Shown one piece after another: positions 1-12,878 of a DNA stretch of 64,000 bases. Position numbers and translations under genes: made by a program. Position 1 is the stretch's first letter; every line of letters begins with the position of its first letter. The notes under the pieces were generated by a model. The model was not told the origin of the DNA. It saw only the letters and a list, made by a program, of their open reading frames with translations, and did no database searches. The DNA is from Hevea brasiliensis. Its lineage: Eukaryota; Streptophyta; Magnoliopsida; Malpighiales; Euphorbiaceae. The stretch covers positions 17,258,141-17,322,140 of the forward strand of contig NC_079507.1 of NCBI RefSeq assembly GCF_030052815.1, written 5' to 3'.

Positions 1-1406
1 TTTGGACCATATCTGGAGCTACAAAACTCCAAATGGAGTGATTCAAAAAAGGAAATTTAACTAGACAAAATAAGGAACAACTTTCATGTTTGTCATTTCT
101 TCAAATTCCCACTGCAACAGTGCTTAATGGAACAGTAAACTTATGCTTCAAAAACTGAAATTTTCTGCCCTCTTGGTTTTAAGTTAGAAATGGTAATGGT
201 GACCAATTCTAACAAGTTTTAAATGTAAAATGTGGTATATTGGGAGTGCCAAAGTCAATGTATATATTTTCTATCCAAAAGTCAACATTTTTGTTGACCA
301 ATGAGGTGAATAGTAACACCAAAACTTGAAATTCACAAATTGAAGAATTTAAAAGTTTCAAATACCCTAGTATACCTAACAAGATTGGTTTGGATAGTTT
401 GGCATGCCAATAGGGTTCGATTAGCGATCGCACATGGCAATATGCCGTTATGTGATTTTATGGCTTACAGCCATTCTGACCTTGTATTGAAATTTGGCCT
501 TGTGCCTGATGTATTCTGAGTAGTTAGCTATTACATTGCACACCGGAGATGCATATGTGACCGATGGTGTGACGACGAGGTACTAGATACCCGATGCCGT
601 TACCGTTTATCGATCCGATGCGTCTAGTGTAGGTTACTTGGGGCAACCAAATGAATAAAAGTGGACAAAGTTAATGATATATAAATTCAAAACAAATAAA
701 ACATATACACTCACTACATATTTATTTTCTTGCTATTTCTTTTATTTTATTATTGCACCACTAAGCATTATTGCTTAGCGCGTTACTTTTGCCACGCGTA
801 GGTACTGGAGATACAGATCGTGAGCTCGATGAACCGCAGATCGGTGAGTCCATCCTGCGATTCATGCGATGTCCGTGTCACCTTAACTTCTGCAGTGCAT
901 TGGTAGGACGCTAGGTGTCATTTTGGTGATTTGTAATTAAATTTTATTTTCTCATATGTATTTAGATTATGTAATGTATTTAGATGTTCATGTAAATGAT
1001 GAAAACGGTGTTTGTAAATGGAAAAGTAAATGTTTATTTGTGATTTATATGTGATCATCACATGTGATGGATGATTGAGAACTAAAATTGAAATGTTGTT
1101 GAGATCTTGATATTGAGATTTTGTTGATGAATTGAAGTTGGGATTGTTTGGAAATTATTTGGAAGTGTTTTTAACAGGTTCCGAAGAACTGTTTTCTCCA
1201 TTTTTAGCTGATACTCTGCCGGATTTTCTTTAAAATTTTCGGAACCTCAAATAAATTATGATTTCAATAAATGACTTAAATGAGTTATCTTTCGCAAATT
1301 ATATTAAAAAACATGATATAAATTAATTAAGGTATATTAGAGTGTGCCGGTACACCGTGTGGCATTACTTACTCGGGTATACTGTACACGGGTAAGGGGT
1401 GTCACA
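1..1406 (+). repeat. Gypsy LTR 'A', 3' portion (left part outside window)
   Basis: The segment ends in GGGGTGTCACA at 1406, the LTR terminus of this gypsy family (compare 51,708 on the other strand). It carries the family landmarks in order: a degenerate GGC/GCC hairpin block (about 425-475), the CACTAAGCA/TGCTTAGCG stem-loop (761-778), the GCGTAGGTACTGGAGAT block (about 796) and the pyrimidine-CAG-GTTCCGAAGAAC block (about 1165-1190). No primer binding site follows; the next base belongs to LTR B. It is therefore a 3' LTR or solo LTR inserted into B, with the rest upstream of the window. Confidence 0.85.
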
Positions 1407-4400
1407 CGTTCATTTTGAAAGTGGTGGGTAAATTTTTCACAGATATTAAAAACCTTTATTTGACACTAAGTCATAAATCAAATTTTTGGATATTTAAAAT
1501 CCCCGTAATTTTTACAAAAATTTCGGCAGAGTATCGGCTGTATTTTGAGAAAATAAATCTTCAAAACCTGCAAAGAAAAACACTCCTAATATTTTTACTT
1601 AACCACCACTCCAATACAAATCATTTTCATATCCCCATTCAATGCAATTAACTCAATCCAATTTTTTTTTAAGCCATACTTAGCATAAAGAAAACCATAT
1701 GGATTTCAAAACTCAGGAAGAAATTTGGATATTACAATAATTTGCATTTTAATTATATACCCAAAATAATATTACAAAAGTTTTTGTATAACTGCTCAAA
1801 TAAATTACATACATATAATTACATGCATACATCAAAACCTATGTACAAGGGTATACCTATGATATACTTAGAGCTAATCTGAATGTGTCTTCAAGGCGTA
1901 GCTACATAAAATCTCACTCAGTTGCTCTATCTTTACTTTCACCTGCGATAGCATACAAAGATATCATTGAGTGGTGAACTCAGTGGTGCAAAACTATAAT
2001 TTAAAACATAGTACAATATACCTTAAGAAAATTATAGCAAAGAATTTAAAAATCTGGATATTCATCAATTTCTAAAAATCAAAATATTCGTTGCCAATAA
2101 ATCATTTGTTAAAATGACTTTGAGCAAGAAATTCAATTTATCAAATCACAACTGAACATTTAAAGTAATTCCAGCAATTATGGAAATAAGGATTAATTCC
2201 AATAAAATCAATTATGCATAAATCCCATTTGAAATCGAAATTCTTTACTATTCAAAAACCATTCTTTATCTCACTAATTATGCAAGACTAATCCGTAAGG
2301 GCTATCTTCAGGGTGATTGTAACTCTCTATGGTTGGGGAGATCGAATCGAGATTCTAACTCCCTATAGTCGGGGAGGTTGAATTATCGTGCACAGTACAC
2401 AACACAATAATGAAACTTCCGAAAGGGCCAATGAAAAACTTAAATCTAACCTCTAATAAGAGGAGAATCTAAGCCTGTGCACATACCATGGTATTCAAAA
2501 CAAAACAAAGCTAACTCCATTGTCTCCTCAACAAATGAGAGAGATGGGTAATAACCTAGTCAAGCATCTATAGTGAGATATAAAACAATATCATGAATCT
2601 CAGCACAATTCAATTCAATGTCAATTCCAATATCCAATAATTTTTATGCTCATCACAATTCAAAACATATTTTCTCACAATTTTTCCAAAACTAATTTAT
2701 TCAATCCACAACAATGCTTAATAATTGTTGAAATATCATTTCACAAAGCTAAATTCATACATACTATAACAATTTCAATAATCATTGAATTAAATTCAAT
2801 ACTTGATAAACATAATATATAAGGAAAATAACATCATTTGATATGAAATATTCAGAACAAAATCAATTAAAAACTAGTTGTGCACAAACCTTTTATGAGT
2901 CGCCTCTTGGCCTTGAGTGTTTCTTTCTCATTTTCAGTGTCTTTTCTAACTAAAACACACAATTTAAAGTGTTTCAGTACTTGTTTAAATTATTTCAAAT
3001 AAGAAATTCTAAAAATTAAATTTTTATTGGTTACAATTTATTTCACTAGTCAACCTATAATGTTGAATTTTCATACACACTAGGTGGCTTGATTTTAATG
3101 TTATCAATATGTCATATTTTACATTCCTCAATGTTGGTATATGTTGTCAATTTCATTTCAAAGCTTATTATATTTTATTGTAATTTTTTAGATTTTTGTA
3201 CATTATATTGACCTAGCTGAATAACCTAGTTCTCTCAATTTCTGGGTTCTGGTCAAAATTACAATCTTGTAGGTCTATGTCTTATTGAACTTTTGGCACT
3301 AATTTTAGGTCATTTGGAGTTTTCTGGACCAAGTTATGGTCATTTTGCTAATGCTGGACAAATTGTACTTATATTACAAACTTATGTCATTTTTAGGTCA
3401 TTTCCAATTCTGGCAGGTTTTGTAACTGAACTTGGGCAAGCAAATTAACTTACTTAAGGTCATTTTTGGGCTTTGGTATCTTCATAAGAGTTGTAACTCT
3501 ATGTCTAAGCTTTCCAATGGTATAAATATAAGGTCATTTGCACCTGTTTTGAATGAGTTATGGCCAAAATACTGGCTACTGTTCAAATGGTCAATTTTTA
3601 GGTTTGCAAGGTTGCAAATCCGGATTAGGTCAGTTTTAGTGTCACTTTTCGGACAGAATTTAGGTATGCTTCCAACATAAAAGTTTGCACATTTTGTGTC
3701 TAGTTTCACCTCCAATTGGCCTCATACAAATTGGGATGACACATTTAGGGTTATAGGCTCAATTGCATACTGCCCTTTACATTTTCCTCAAACACCAATT
3801 CAAATGCACATTCAACTTGTTCTAGCTTACTTTCCATACCTAATTCTGATTTTATACATTATCATATTCATCAATCACTTTACATTAAAGTCAATTTGGG
3901 TAGAATACAATTACCTTTAATACACCAAATATAATCCTAATTCACAAAGTCCAATTCTAACAATGTATACACAAACACTTCTAAATATTACATATAACCT
4001 CCAATACTAAATTACATACATATTCATCAATCCTTAATACCACAATTCATCAAACAACTTCATGAAATTATGCACTCTTCATGGAACCAAAAGGCTGCCG
4101 AAATGCTCCAAATTACCAAAGTCTTCACAATTTCATTCAACCCTCAAATCAAATACTCAAACACACATAAACATAGAATTAATTTACTAACACATCAAAT
4201 TATTCTAATCAACTATAATTCCCATCAAATTCATATAAGAACAAACCTCTTACCTTTCACTTCCATGGCAGCCCAAAATTGGATATATCAATAACTCCTC
4301 AAAACTTTAAAATTTCTTCACCAAATCACTTATCTCAATCTAAACATAAATTTTACTCGAGAAAAACTTTAAAATTTCTTCAGCAAATCACTTATCTCAA

Positions 4401-5336
4401 ACTAAACATAGACTTTACTCGAGAAAGGAAGGAGTTTGGACACTTACCTCTTTTGGAGCTTGCACAAATCTTCACCAAAACTCTTCTTTCTTGTTCCCAA
4501 TATGTTGCCCAAGTTGTGTAGAATAACTTTAGTGAAGGAACTTTAAGAAATGGAAGCTTGGATCATGGAGAGGGAAAGCTTGGTTGGGACGTCCATGGAG
4601 TTTTCTTTTAAGAGAGAAACGCAATTTGGCAAAGGTGGTAAATTAAGGTTGAAGATGATGAATGAAGTGTTGTCCTCATGCTTATATAGTGCTAATTAGT
4701 GCCCCATTAACCTTTAATTAACATTAAAATATCCATATAATTAAACTTTAATTATCTTAAGTTTTATCCCTTAATTCCTTTTATGTATTCTATATATTTG
4801 ACTTCTAATTTTATGGAATTTTCAAAATTTAACACTACTAATTTTTCATGGACATTTAGGTCAAAAGTCAACTCTAGGTATCAATTGACCAAAATGCCCC
4901 TCTTCGGATTGTATTTTGAATTTTTCGATATTACCGATTAATTCCTTGTACCGCCGATTCCTTTAATTTTTATTTTCATTTACACTACCTTACTACTTTT
5001 TCATTGACATTTCCAATGTCAATTACACATCAGTAGACCTCTAATTAGATCTCGAAAATATTTTCCTGGGTTCCCCATAATCTAGGGCTAGTCAACGGTC
5101 CCTGCCATAACTTCTCGGTGCAGTCACCCATCGCTATAGTTTCAGCTCGTTTAACCTAGTTTCATTTCCTCTCTTTTATTTTTCTTAATTTTTCTTGCAT
5201 TTTCTTATCTTATATTTCATCATTTTATGTCTTCTCAATATCATTTAAGTGTAGTTCCAAACATCCTAGCTATTCGGACAAGCACTGATCACCAAAACAG
5301 TGATTTGCACAGGACTATGCATATAGGGGCGTTACA
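1407..5336 (-). repeat. Gypsy LTR 'B', nearly full length
   Basis: On the minus strand this LTR starts TGTAACGCCCC at 5336. It runs through a U3 with a TATA box, a GAG|GTAAGTG splice-like site (about 4441-4450), the ACTGAGT hairpin region (about 1945-1985) and the GCAG|GTTTTGAAG block (about 1555-1575). Its last roughly 120 bp are missing because A is inserted there. Its right end abuts Copia 1 pol sequence with no polypurine tract, so it is a 5' LTR or solo LTR inserted in Copia 1. Confidence 0.82.
4681..4690 (-). promoter_or_regulatory. Candidate TATA box of LTR B
   Basis: The minus strand reads ACTATATAAG about 650 bp inside the LTR start, in a low-GC stretch followed by the candidate splice donor at about 4445. 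Position and sequence fit a Pol II TATA box; there is no transcript evidence. Confidence 0.45.
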
Positions 5337-6601
5337 AAGCGCCTTTTTATGTGTTTGGATTTCTGGTGAGACCGGGATTCCTTAGCCTGTATGACTGCTC
5401 CATTGTTGTCACAGTAGAGTGGAACTGCTGACTCAATGGAAGGAACTACTGCAAGTTCTGTCACGAACATCTTTATCCAAACAACATCTTTTGCAGCATC
5501 TCATGTAGCAATATACTCAGCCTCTGTAGTGGAATCAGCAGTCGTACTCTGTTTAGAACTCTTCCAACTAACTGCACCTCCATTATAAATGAACACAAAC
5601 CCAAAGGTAGATCTTCTATCATCGATATTTGATTGGAAATCAGAATCAGTATAACCATTCAATTGCAAGTCACCATCTCCATGAATCAAGAATAAATCCT
5701 TACTTCTTCTCAAGTACTTAAGGATGTTCTTGACAGCTATCCAGTGTTCCAAACCTGGATTGGATTAAAACCCTGCTAGTCATACTAATAGCATGTGTGA
5801 TATCCGGCCTAGTACACATCATTGCATACATTAAACTTCCAATAGCCGAAGCATATGGAATCCTGGCCATTTTATCTCTTTCTTCAGGTATCTTTGGAGA
5901 CATCTCTTTAGAAAGGTAGATACCATGTCTTACTAGCAACAATCCTCTCTTAGAATCAAGCATGTTAAACCTCTTTAACACATTTTCCAAGTATAGACTT
6001 TAGGATAAACCAATAATCCTCTCTATAGATGCGAATTCTAAGAATATAGGTTGCCTCCCCTAAGTCTTTCATGGAGAATGTATTTGACAACTACACCTTT
6101 ACAGCTGTCAACATACCTATGTCATTACCTATCAACAGAATATTATCCACATATAAGACAAGAAAAGTGATAGCACTATCACTAACCTTCTTATATACAC
6201 ATGGTTCATCCATATTTTTTATAAAACCAAATGACTTAATGGCTTCATCAAAATGGATGTTTCAACTCCTCGAAGTTTGTTTCAACCCATAAATGGATTG
6301 CTTTAGCTTGCATACCTTGGAACCATCTTAGGATTCAAAACTCCTAGGTTATTCCATGAAAATATTTTCTTAAATGTATCTATTGAGAAAAGCTGTTTTG
6401 ACATCCATATGCCAAATCTCATAATCATAGTATGCAGCTATTGCTAATAGAATCCTAATTGATTTAAGTATTGCAACAGGCGAGAAAATCTCCTCATAGT
6501 CGATTCCTTGCCTTTAACAAAACCCTTTCGCTACTAGCATTACTTTATAGGTCTCTACCTTTCCATCAGAATCAATTTTCTTCTTGAAAACCCATTTATT
6601 C
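5337..6601 (-). pseudogene. Copia 1 pol, 3' part: RT C-terminus and RNase H (broken)
   Basis: On the minus strand this reads from the RT (KWVFKKKI next to 6601) through palm and thumb into RNase H, with the block DGYTDSDF-like (here NGYTDSDFQ) and the TTEAEYIAT motif near 5510. Several frameshifts and stops break it. The RT catalytic YVDD motif reads YVDN (about 6145-6156), so the second catalytic Asp is lost. The left end is cut by gypsy LTR B at 5336. The right end is the insertion point of chromovirus C, and the reading continues at 19,257. The closest relative in the window is Copia 2 (55,640-56,900), nearly colinear. Confidence 0.88.
6597..6601. repeat. Target-site duplication TATTC, left copy (chromovirus C)
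   Basis: TATTC directly precedes the LTR start TGTAACACC and recurs at 19,257-19,261 after the LTR end TGTGACA. Removing the element and one copy makes the Copia 1 RT sequence colinear with Copia 2, which confirms the insertion. Confidence 0.95.
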
Positions 6602-9600
6602 TGTAACACCCCTAAGTTCGGTAGTGCGTTCTGCTGTTCCGGTGACCAGTGCTGTCCGGACAGCTAGGATGCCTAGAACTTCACTTTGACATGAGTGAGG
6701 AGACATAAAATAATGAAATATAAGAAAAGAAAATACAAGAAAAAACAAAGGAAAAATAATAGCAAAGAAATGTGATCAAGTTAAGCGAGCCGGGAAACCT
6801 AACGATGGGTGACCGCATCGGGAAGTCACGGCGTGGACCGTTGACTAGCTCTGCGATCATGGAACCACGGAAAATATTTTTAGGACTTAAATAGACCCTT
6901 ATAGAAGAATAAATATCATTAGAAAGATCAAAGAAAAATTAAATAATTAGTACAAAGAAAAGTGAGAAATCGAAAAACAGACAAAACCCGGTGTTACCGA
7001 AAAATCGGGAATGCAACCCGAATAGGGGCATTATGGTCATTTGACATCCTGAATTATCTTTTGACCTAAATGTCCATTAAAAATAAATAATATTACACTT
7101 AGAAAATGAAATGAAAAATTTATTTGGTGGTACCTAAAGTAAATAATAGAAATTAAGGGGTTAATGTGGAATAAAGGGAAATTAAGCTTATTATATGATT
7201 TAAACTTAGTTAGTGGACCACTAGGGATTTAATTAAACATAAAAATGCTGATGTAAGTCCACTATACCCATCAGAATGTTCATCTTCTTCATTGTACCAA
7301 AGTTGCCAAATTGAAGGATGAGAGAAACCTCCATGGGCGTTTTGCATGAGCTCACTTAACCTCTCCATTTTCAACTCCAATCACTTAGGTTCCTTCATGA
7401 AAAATGGTCTACTCATCACAAGGAAGAGTTTGATACCAAATTTGAGAAGTTTAAGCAAGGTTTAACAAGCTCCAACCATAAGGTAAGTTAGCATTTTTGA
7501 AGATGGCTTTGTTAAATTTTGAGTGCATGTTATGGGTGTTGGATTTGTGAAGAAAATTTTTGAGTTTGAAGAGTTATTGTTGTGTTCATTTTGGACAGCC
7601 ATGTAGTCATGTATTTGATGAGATAATTGTGCATATATTTGATGGGAAATGATGTTGGTTATGGTGATTTAATAACCTAGTGAATTACTTCATATGTGTA
7701 TGGTGATTTTTGCACTTGGATGGGAATTGATGAATTGTAGGACACTTTGGTGTTGAAGAACATTTTCAGCAACCTTGGAACTCTTGGATAAGTATATGTG
7801 TTCATGAAGATATGGGCAGAATTGTGGCATTAAGGATAGATGGATATGTATATGAAATTGTTGTGTAAAGTGTATGTAAAAACTAGTAATGTTTATGTGT
7901 ATGTGTAATTGTATTTGGACTTTGGAAATTAGAATTATATTTGGTGTGTTGAGGATAATTGTAATCTGCCCAAAGTGATGTTAATGTAAAGTGGAATATG
8001 TTTTTGGTAATGTACCAAAACAGATTTGGTAGGGAAGTAAACATATTGCAAGGTAAGTGTGTGATTGATGTGTGTTTAAGCAAGGTAACTAAGGGCAGTG
8101 TACATTTTAGCCAATAAGTTTAAATGTGTAATCTCAATTGGTATGAGACCAATTGGAGGTGGAACTAGGCACAAAATATGCCAACTTTCATTGAGAAAAC
8201 ATACCAAAATTCTGCTTGCAAGGTGACCTAAGAAAATGACCAATTCGGATTAGGTGCAATTAGGACCTGAAAAATGACCAATTGGGCAGCAGTGAGTGTT
8301 TAGGCCATAACTCACTCAAAACAGGTCCAATTGACCTGAAATTTTAACCATGAATAGTTAAGACCCATACCTACAAGTCTTATGAAGACAAAAAAACCCA
8401 GAAATGACCAGAAGCAAGTCAAAAAGCTTGCACAATTTCGGGTCCAAAAACTGGCCGAACCAAAGTTGACCAAATTGACCTAAAATTGACCTAATTTGAT
8501 GCCATTTGACCAGCAATAGTGTAATGACCATAACTTGGTCTACTTAACTCGGATTGACCTGAAATTTTGCCCCGCTTGCAATAAGACATAGATCTACAAG
8601 TTTGTAGTTTTGACCGAAATACGAAAACCGAGGAAACTAGGTCGTCCGGCAAGGTCAAACTAGTATCCCGAAATCCAGCAATTTGCAATAAAATGCAAGA
8701 AACCGCAATATACATAGAATTGAGTTTGGTAACACGTACCAAACCTAAAACCCTATCGAATGTGACATATTAATGACACTAAAACCTAATTTACCTAAAA
8801 CGCATCGAGGGTCGGTATATTAGGTGATTAAGCAAATAAAGGTATTCAGTGAATTGTTTATCGAACATTATCGTTAGAGGCAAATTAATTTAGCACTGAA
8901 ACACTTCAAATTGTGTTTCTCAGTTAACAAGGACTCAGCAAAAGGGAAAGAAATACTGAGTCAAGACCAAAAGACAAATATCAGAGGTTTGTGCACAACA
9001 ACTATTTCTTTTGAATTATTTTCAATTGAAATAAATATTGAATATTTGTATATTATTGTTTTAAATTGTGAAAATGTATTTGAATGAATATTTATTGCTT
9101 GAAAAGCATTGTAAATGATTTGAAACTGTGAGAAATTGTTTGAATGACATTGATGGATACTTATTGATTTAAAAGCATTGGAAATGGTTTGAAACCACAG
9201 CTATCATGTATATTGATTGTATTCCTCATTACCTTGTCTAGTGGGACGAATTGAATTCCTTCTCTGGCTGAAGTGTTGAGGTGTGTGCTTGTTGAGGACG
9301 AATTGGATGAGTACTCATATTTTTGCTAGCTAGCTATGTTATTCCTCATTAGTCATCGACTTTTGGGACGAATTGAATACCTCATTAGCCATTGGCTTTT
9401 GGGACGAATTGAACTATGGATCATGATTAAGCTGTGTGTGATTTATTGATATGTATTGTGAGATTGTGAGATTGTGAAATGGATTTAAACTCTCATTGAC
9501 GTATACTGTCTTTTGAATTCAAACATGATCTAACTTATGAAAATTATTGTGATATTGACAAATGGAGTTTAAATTCTTGTTGACAATTACTGTCTTGAAT

Positions 9601-10318
9601 TTAACTATGATTTTAAGTATCCACTATTTACATGACTTATGAATTGTGATTTAAATTGTATTTGGTTAATGTTGTGCACTACTGAGACATTGTCTCAGCG
9701 ATAGTTTTTTCTTTGTCGCAGTAGAGAGAGACGGACAGGCGTGAACTAAGGTTGCTAGTACATCCAATGAGGATTACACAGTATAATGAGTATACCAATA
9801 TTTTGCATTTGTACTGTAATGTATGACACTGTATGTACATTTTGTTTTTGGTTTTGAGCAGTTGTAAATTAAAATTGTACATTGGAGTTGTAAAGTAAAT
9901 TATGAGATATTTTGACTTGTAAAAATTGTATTATATTTCCTTATCTCAGACTTTGAAAAATTTCAATGGAATTGAGTTGATAAATTGTTGTGTTGAGAAA
10001 TGTATTGGAGTTGAGATTTGAAAAATTATTGAAGTGTCTTTTTACAGGTTTTCTGAAGAACTGTTTTATCCAAAATACTGATGGCACTCTGCCAAAATTT
10101 TTACAGAAATTCCAAATAAACCAAATGAGTTAGTTGTTTCACTTAAGTTCACCAAAGTCTTTAACACCTGTAAATAGTGCTCACCACTGTAAAAGAAGTA
10201 AGAAAAGTTTTTAAAATCCCTTGTAGTGTACTTAATGGGTTATCAGTAGACGGAGTTGGTAATTCATTAGGTATACTACGGGATCATGTTATGCCTTACA
10301 GAGGGGTAGGGTGTGACA
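6602..10318 (+). repeat. 5' LTR of chromovirus C (3717 bp)
   Basis: It starts TGTAACACCCCTAAG and ends GGGTGTGACA. Compared with the 3' LTR it lacks a 396-bp inverted segment and has local differences at 6630-6660, 7000-7025 and 9710-9775. Landmarks are a splice-donor-like AG|GTAAGTTA (7483), a perfect stem-loop CTGAGAC/GTCTCAG (9682-9698), a TTTTTACAG|GTTTTC acceptor-like site (10,047) and the conserved GGTATACTACGG block near the end. It contains no gene. Confidence 0.95.
9682..9719 (+). other. Paired stem-loops in the 5' LTR of C
   Basis: Stem 1 is CTGAGAC (9682-9688) with GTCTCAG (9692-9698) and a 3-nt loop. Stem 2 starts at CGATAG (9699); its partner in this copy is eroded (GTCGC at 9715-9719), whereas the 3' LTR copy at 18,633-18,656 is intact. 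The same arrangement recurs in the other gypsy LTRs. Confidence 0.6.
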
Positions 10319-10326
10319 TGTTTTAG

Positions 10327-10338
10327 TGGTATCAGAGC
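10327..10338 (+). other. Primer binding site (initiator Met-tRNA), chromovirus C
   Basis: TGGTATCAGAGC lies 8 nt after the LTR end. This is the complement of the 3' end of plant initiator methionine tRNA, the usual primer of chromoviruses and many copia elements. Confidence 0.93.
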
Positions 10339-10508
10339 AAAGTTTTTAAATTCTGTTTTCACCTGTTATTTGATTATTCTTTCTTCATAGTACAACTGCT
10401 CAATATCATTGTTTGATACATACAGTACATTACAGTATAAATATGCACTAACGAGAGTAAATATCCTTGTGTTATTTGTTCAGGAGATCTAAAATCCTCG
10501 CATTGAAT

Positions 10509-11660
10509 ATGGAAGAGGCTGATCGTTCAGTCGATCAATCTATTGAGGCTGAGGTGCAAGGGGATGGCCCAGGCCTACAAAATGTTAGTGGTTCAGCAGC
10601 ACGGCCCTGCGATCTGCGATTTCTGCTCGATTCGCTCGTGAGATGGTGCAATGTTTCAACAAATGGCTGGCAATGTACCTACTCAAGTTCCAATACAGAC
10701 ACCAGTGGTACAACCACAGTCTCCTGCGAGGCAGTATTATAAATTGATGAAATATGGGGCTACAGAGTTCAAAGGGACAGTAGATCCTCTAGAAGCTGAA
10801 CAGTGGTTAGAAAGGATGGATAGGGTATTCAAGAAGCTACATTGTACAGAGGAGCTCAGATTCGAATACTCAGTATCCTTGCTACAGGGGGATGCTTATG
10901 ATTGGTGGAAAACCATTCCCCACAGTCTGGTGGAACCTGCAGTGCTAACATGGAATGACTTTCTCAGGGAATTCAGACAGAAATATGTCCCTGATGCTTA
11001 GGTGGACCAGAAGCTGCAAGAGTTCCTAAGTCTAAAACAGGGGAATAGATCAGTGGCTGAGTATGAAAGAGAATTTTCCCGCCTTAGCCATTATGCAGTG
11101 AGTCTACTCTCTACCAGCAGGGAAAGATGCAAGGGGTTTGAAACTGGCTTGAAGCCCAGTATCAGAGTACAAGTGATCGGCTTCAAACACACTAACTTCT
11201 CTGAACTTGTTTCTCAAGCCCTAGAGTTGGAAAGAGTTGAGTTTGAGACTGCTCCAGAGAAAAAGAGATCAGAGAAGACAGAGAAAGAGGGAAAATCGGT
11301 GAAACGAGTTCCGGTGGTCATCTTTGGAAGAGGAAGAACTATGGGGACATGGCGGAGGTGGCAAGAAATGCAGTAGGGGAAGATATTCGGGCAGAGACCT
11401 CCCTATCTGGTCGTGAGTACAGAGGTTCCTACCCTCCCGCCAATGTGAGACATGTGGAAAAAATCATGGTGGGACTGCTACAAGGCTATTGGAGCTGTTA
11501 TAGCTGTGGAGGCACAGGACACTTTGCCAAGGACTGCACTCAGATGTCGCGAGTTGGACCACCTCCTACTACTGCGGAAGGGTCGGTTCAAAGCCACTGT
11601 CACCGAAGTTCACAACCACCTAGCAGAGGTAGAGGCGGGGTAGAGGTAGCCAGTGACAGC
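10509..11660 (+). pseudogene. Chromovirus C gag (capsid and zinc knuckle), disrupted
   Basis: Gag forms the virus-like particle and packages element RNA. The likely start is ATG 10,509 (MEEADRSVDQ), supported by the matching start in element D at 25,196. A frameshift near 10,650 moves to the frame with QQMAGN and ARQYYKLMKYG; the capsid core has EQWLERMDRVF and DWWKTIP. There is an in-frame TAG at 10,999 and another frame change near 11,350. The nucleocapsid knuckle CYSCGGTGHFAKDC (CX2CX4HX4C) is at about 11,496-11,537. Basic and Ser/Arg-rich segments flank it. Three lesions make it a pseudogene as read. Confidence 0.9.
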
Positions 11661-12878
11661 CAAGGCACAGTAAAACATTCAGAGCAAGATAGTGCTTCAG
11701 TCAGAGTCTATGCCATGAGACAAAGGGAAGAGGCAGAGACATCTGATGTTGTGGCTGGTACCTTCTCAACTTTTAACCAAAATGTATTTGTGTTATTTGA
11801 TCCGGGCTCTACCCATTCTTATGTGAGTGCTAGCATCATTGATTGCATTGCTGTTCCATGTACAAAAATGGACTTTGAGGTGCTAGTAATGAGTCCACTA
11901 GGACAGGAAGTCAGGGTTAATAGAATGTATAGAGATTGTCCTTTGGTGATCCAAGGACACACTTTTCTGTCTGATTTCATTGAAATGCCCTTCAGAGATT
12001 AGGATATCATCTTGGGCATGGATTGGTTAGCTAGGCATCATGCCATGATTGATTGTAGGCTGAAGACAGTCACTTTTTGCCTTCCTCAGTACAGTGATGT
12101 GGTAATACAAGGGGAGAGGCAGTTATTGCCATCAAACATCATTTCGGCTGCACTAGCCAGAAAAATGATCAGAAAGGGGTGTGAAGCCTATTTGGCACAT
12201 GTGGTAGACACCCAAGTGGGGAGTCCAGCGTTGAAGGACATCTCTACAGTACATGACTTTCCAGATGTGTTTCCTGATGAATTGCCAGGATTACCTCCGG
12301 AAAGAGAAGTGCAGTTTGAAATTAATGTTATGCCTGGTGTGGATCCAATCTCCATAACGCCATACAGAATGGCACCAGCAGAGTTGAAGGAGTTGAAGAT
12401 ACAATTGCAAGAACTACTTGAAAAGGGCTTCATCCGCCTTAGTGTGTCACCTTGGGGAGCACCAGTGTTGTTTGTTAAGAAGAAGGATGGTACTCTTCGC
12501 TTATGCATTCACTACCGGCAGTTGAATAAGGTGACAATAAAGAACAGATATCCATTGCCTCGCATTGATGACCTGTTTGATCAGTTGAAGGGTGCAGCTG
12601 TATTCTCCAAAATTGATTTGCGATTTGGTTATTATCAGTTGAAGGTGCAAGAGCAGAGTATTCCAAAAACTGCTTTCAGAACTCGATATGGCCACTATGA
12701 GTTCTTAGTAATGCCATTCGGGTTAACAAATGCTCCAGCTGCTTTTATGGATCTGATGAACACTATTTTCAGATCATATCTTGATCAATTTGTGGTGGTG
12801 TTTATTGATGACATTTTGATATATTCAAGGAATATAGAAGAGCATAGTGAACATCTGCGGATTATCTTGAGACTTTAA
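11661..12878 (+). pseudogene. Chromovirus C pol: aspartic protease and RT N-terminal part
   Basis: The retropepsin-like active site FDPGSTHSY is at about 11,796-11,822, and LGMDWL at 12,009-12,026 marks the protease C-terminal block. An in-frame TAG at 12,000 lies just before LGMDWL. RT then begins; [10 protein letters not shown] and [14 protein letters not shown] are clear fingers/palm blocks, and the catalytic [10 protein letters not shown] is at about 12,801-12,830. A stop at 12,876 follows small indels, and the same frame resumes at about 12,890. The protease matures Gag-Pol and RT copies RNA into cDNA inside the particle. Confidence 0.92.

Noticed and set aside
5473..5658. Second-frame open reading on the minus strand overlapping Copia RNase H
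   Set aside because: It is a shadow of the RNase H frame; the RNase H motifs are in the other frame.
7883..8083. Minus-strand open frame duplicated exactly at 16,826-17,026
   Set aside because: It is the same LTR position in the two LTRs of chromovirus C; the composition is AT-rich and no protein family is recognisable.
12188..12508. 106-codon minus-strand frame opposite chromovirus C RT
   Set aside because: Shadow of the well-supported plus-strand RT frame.
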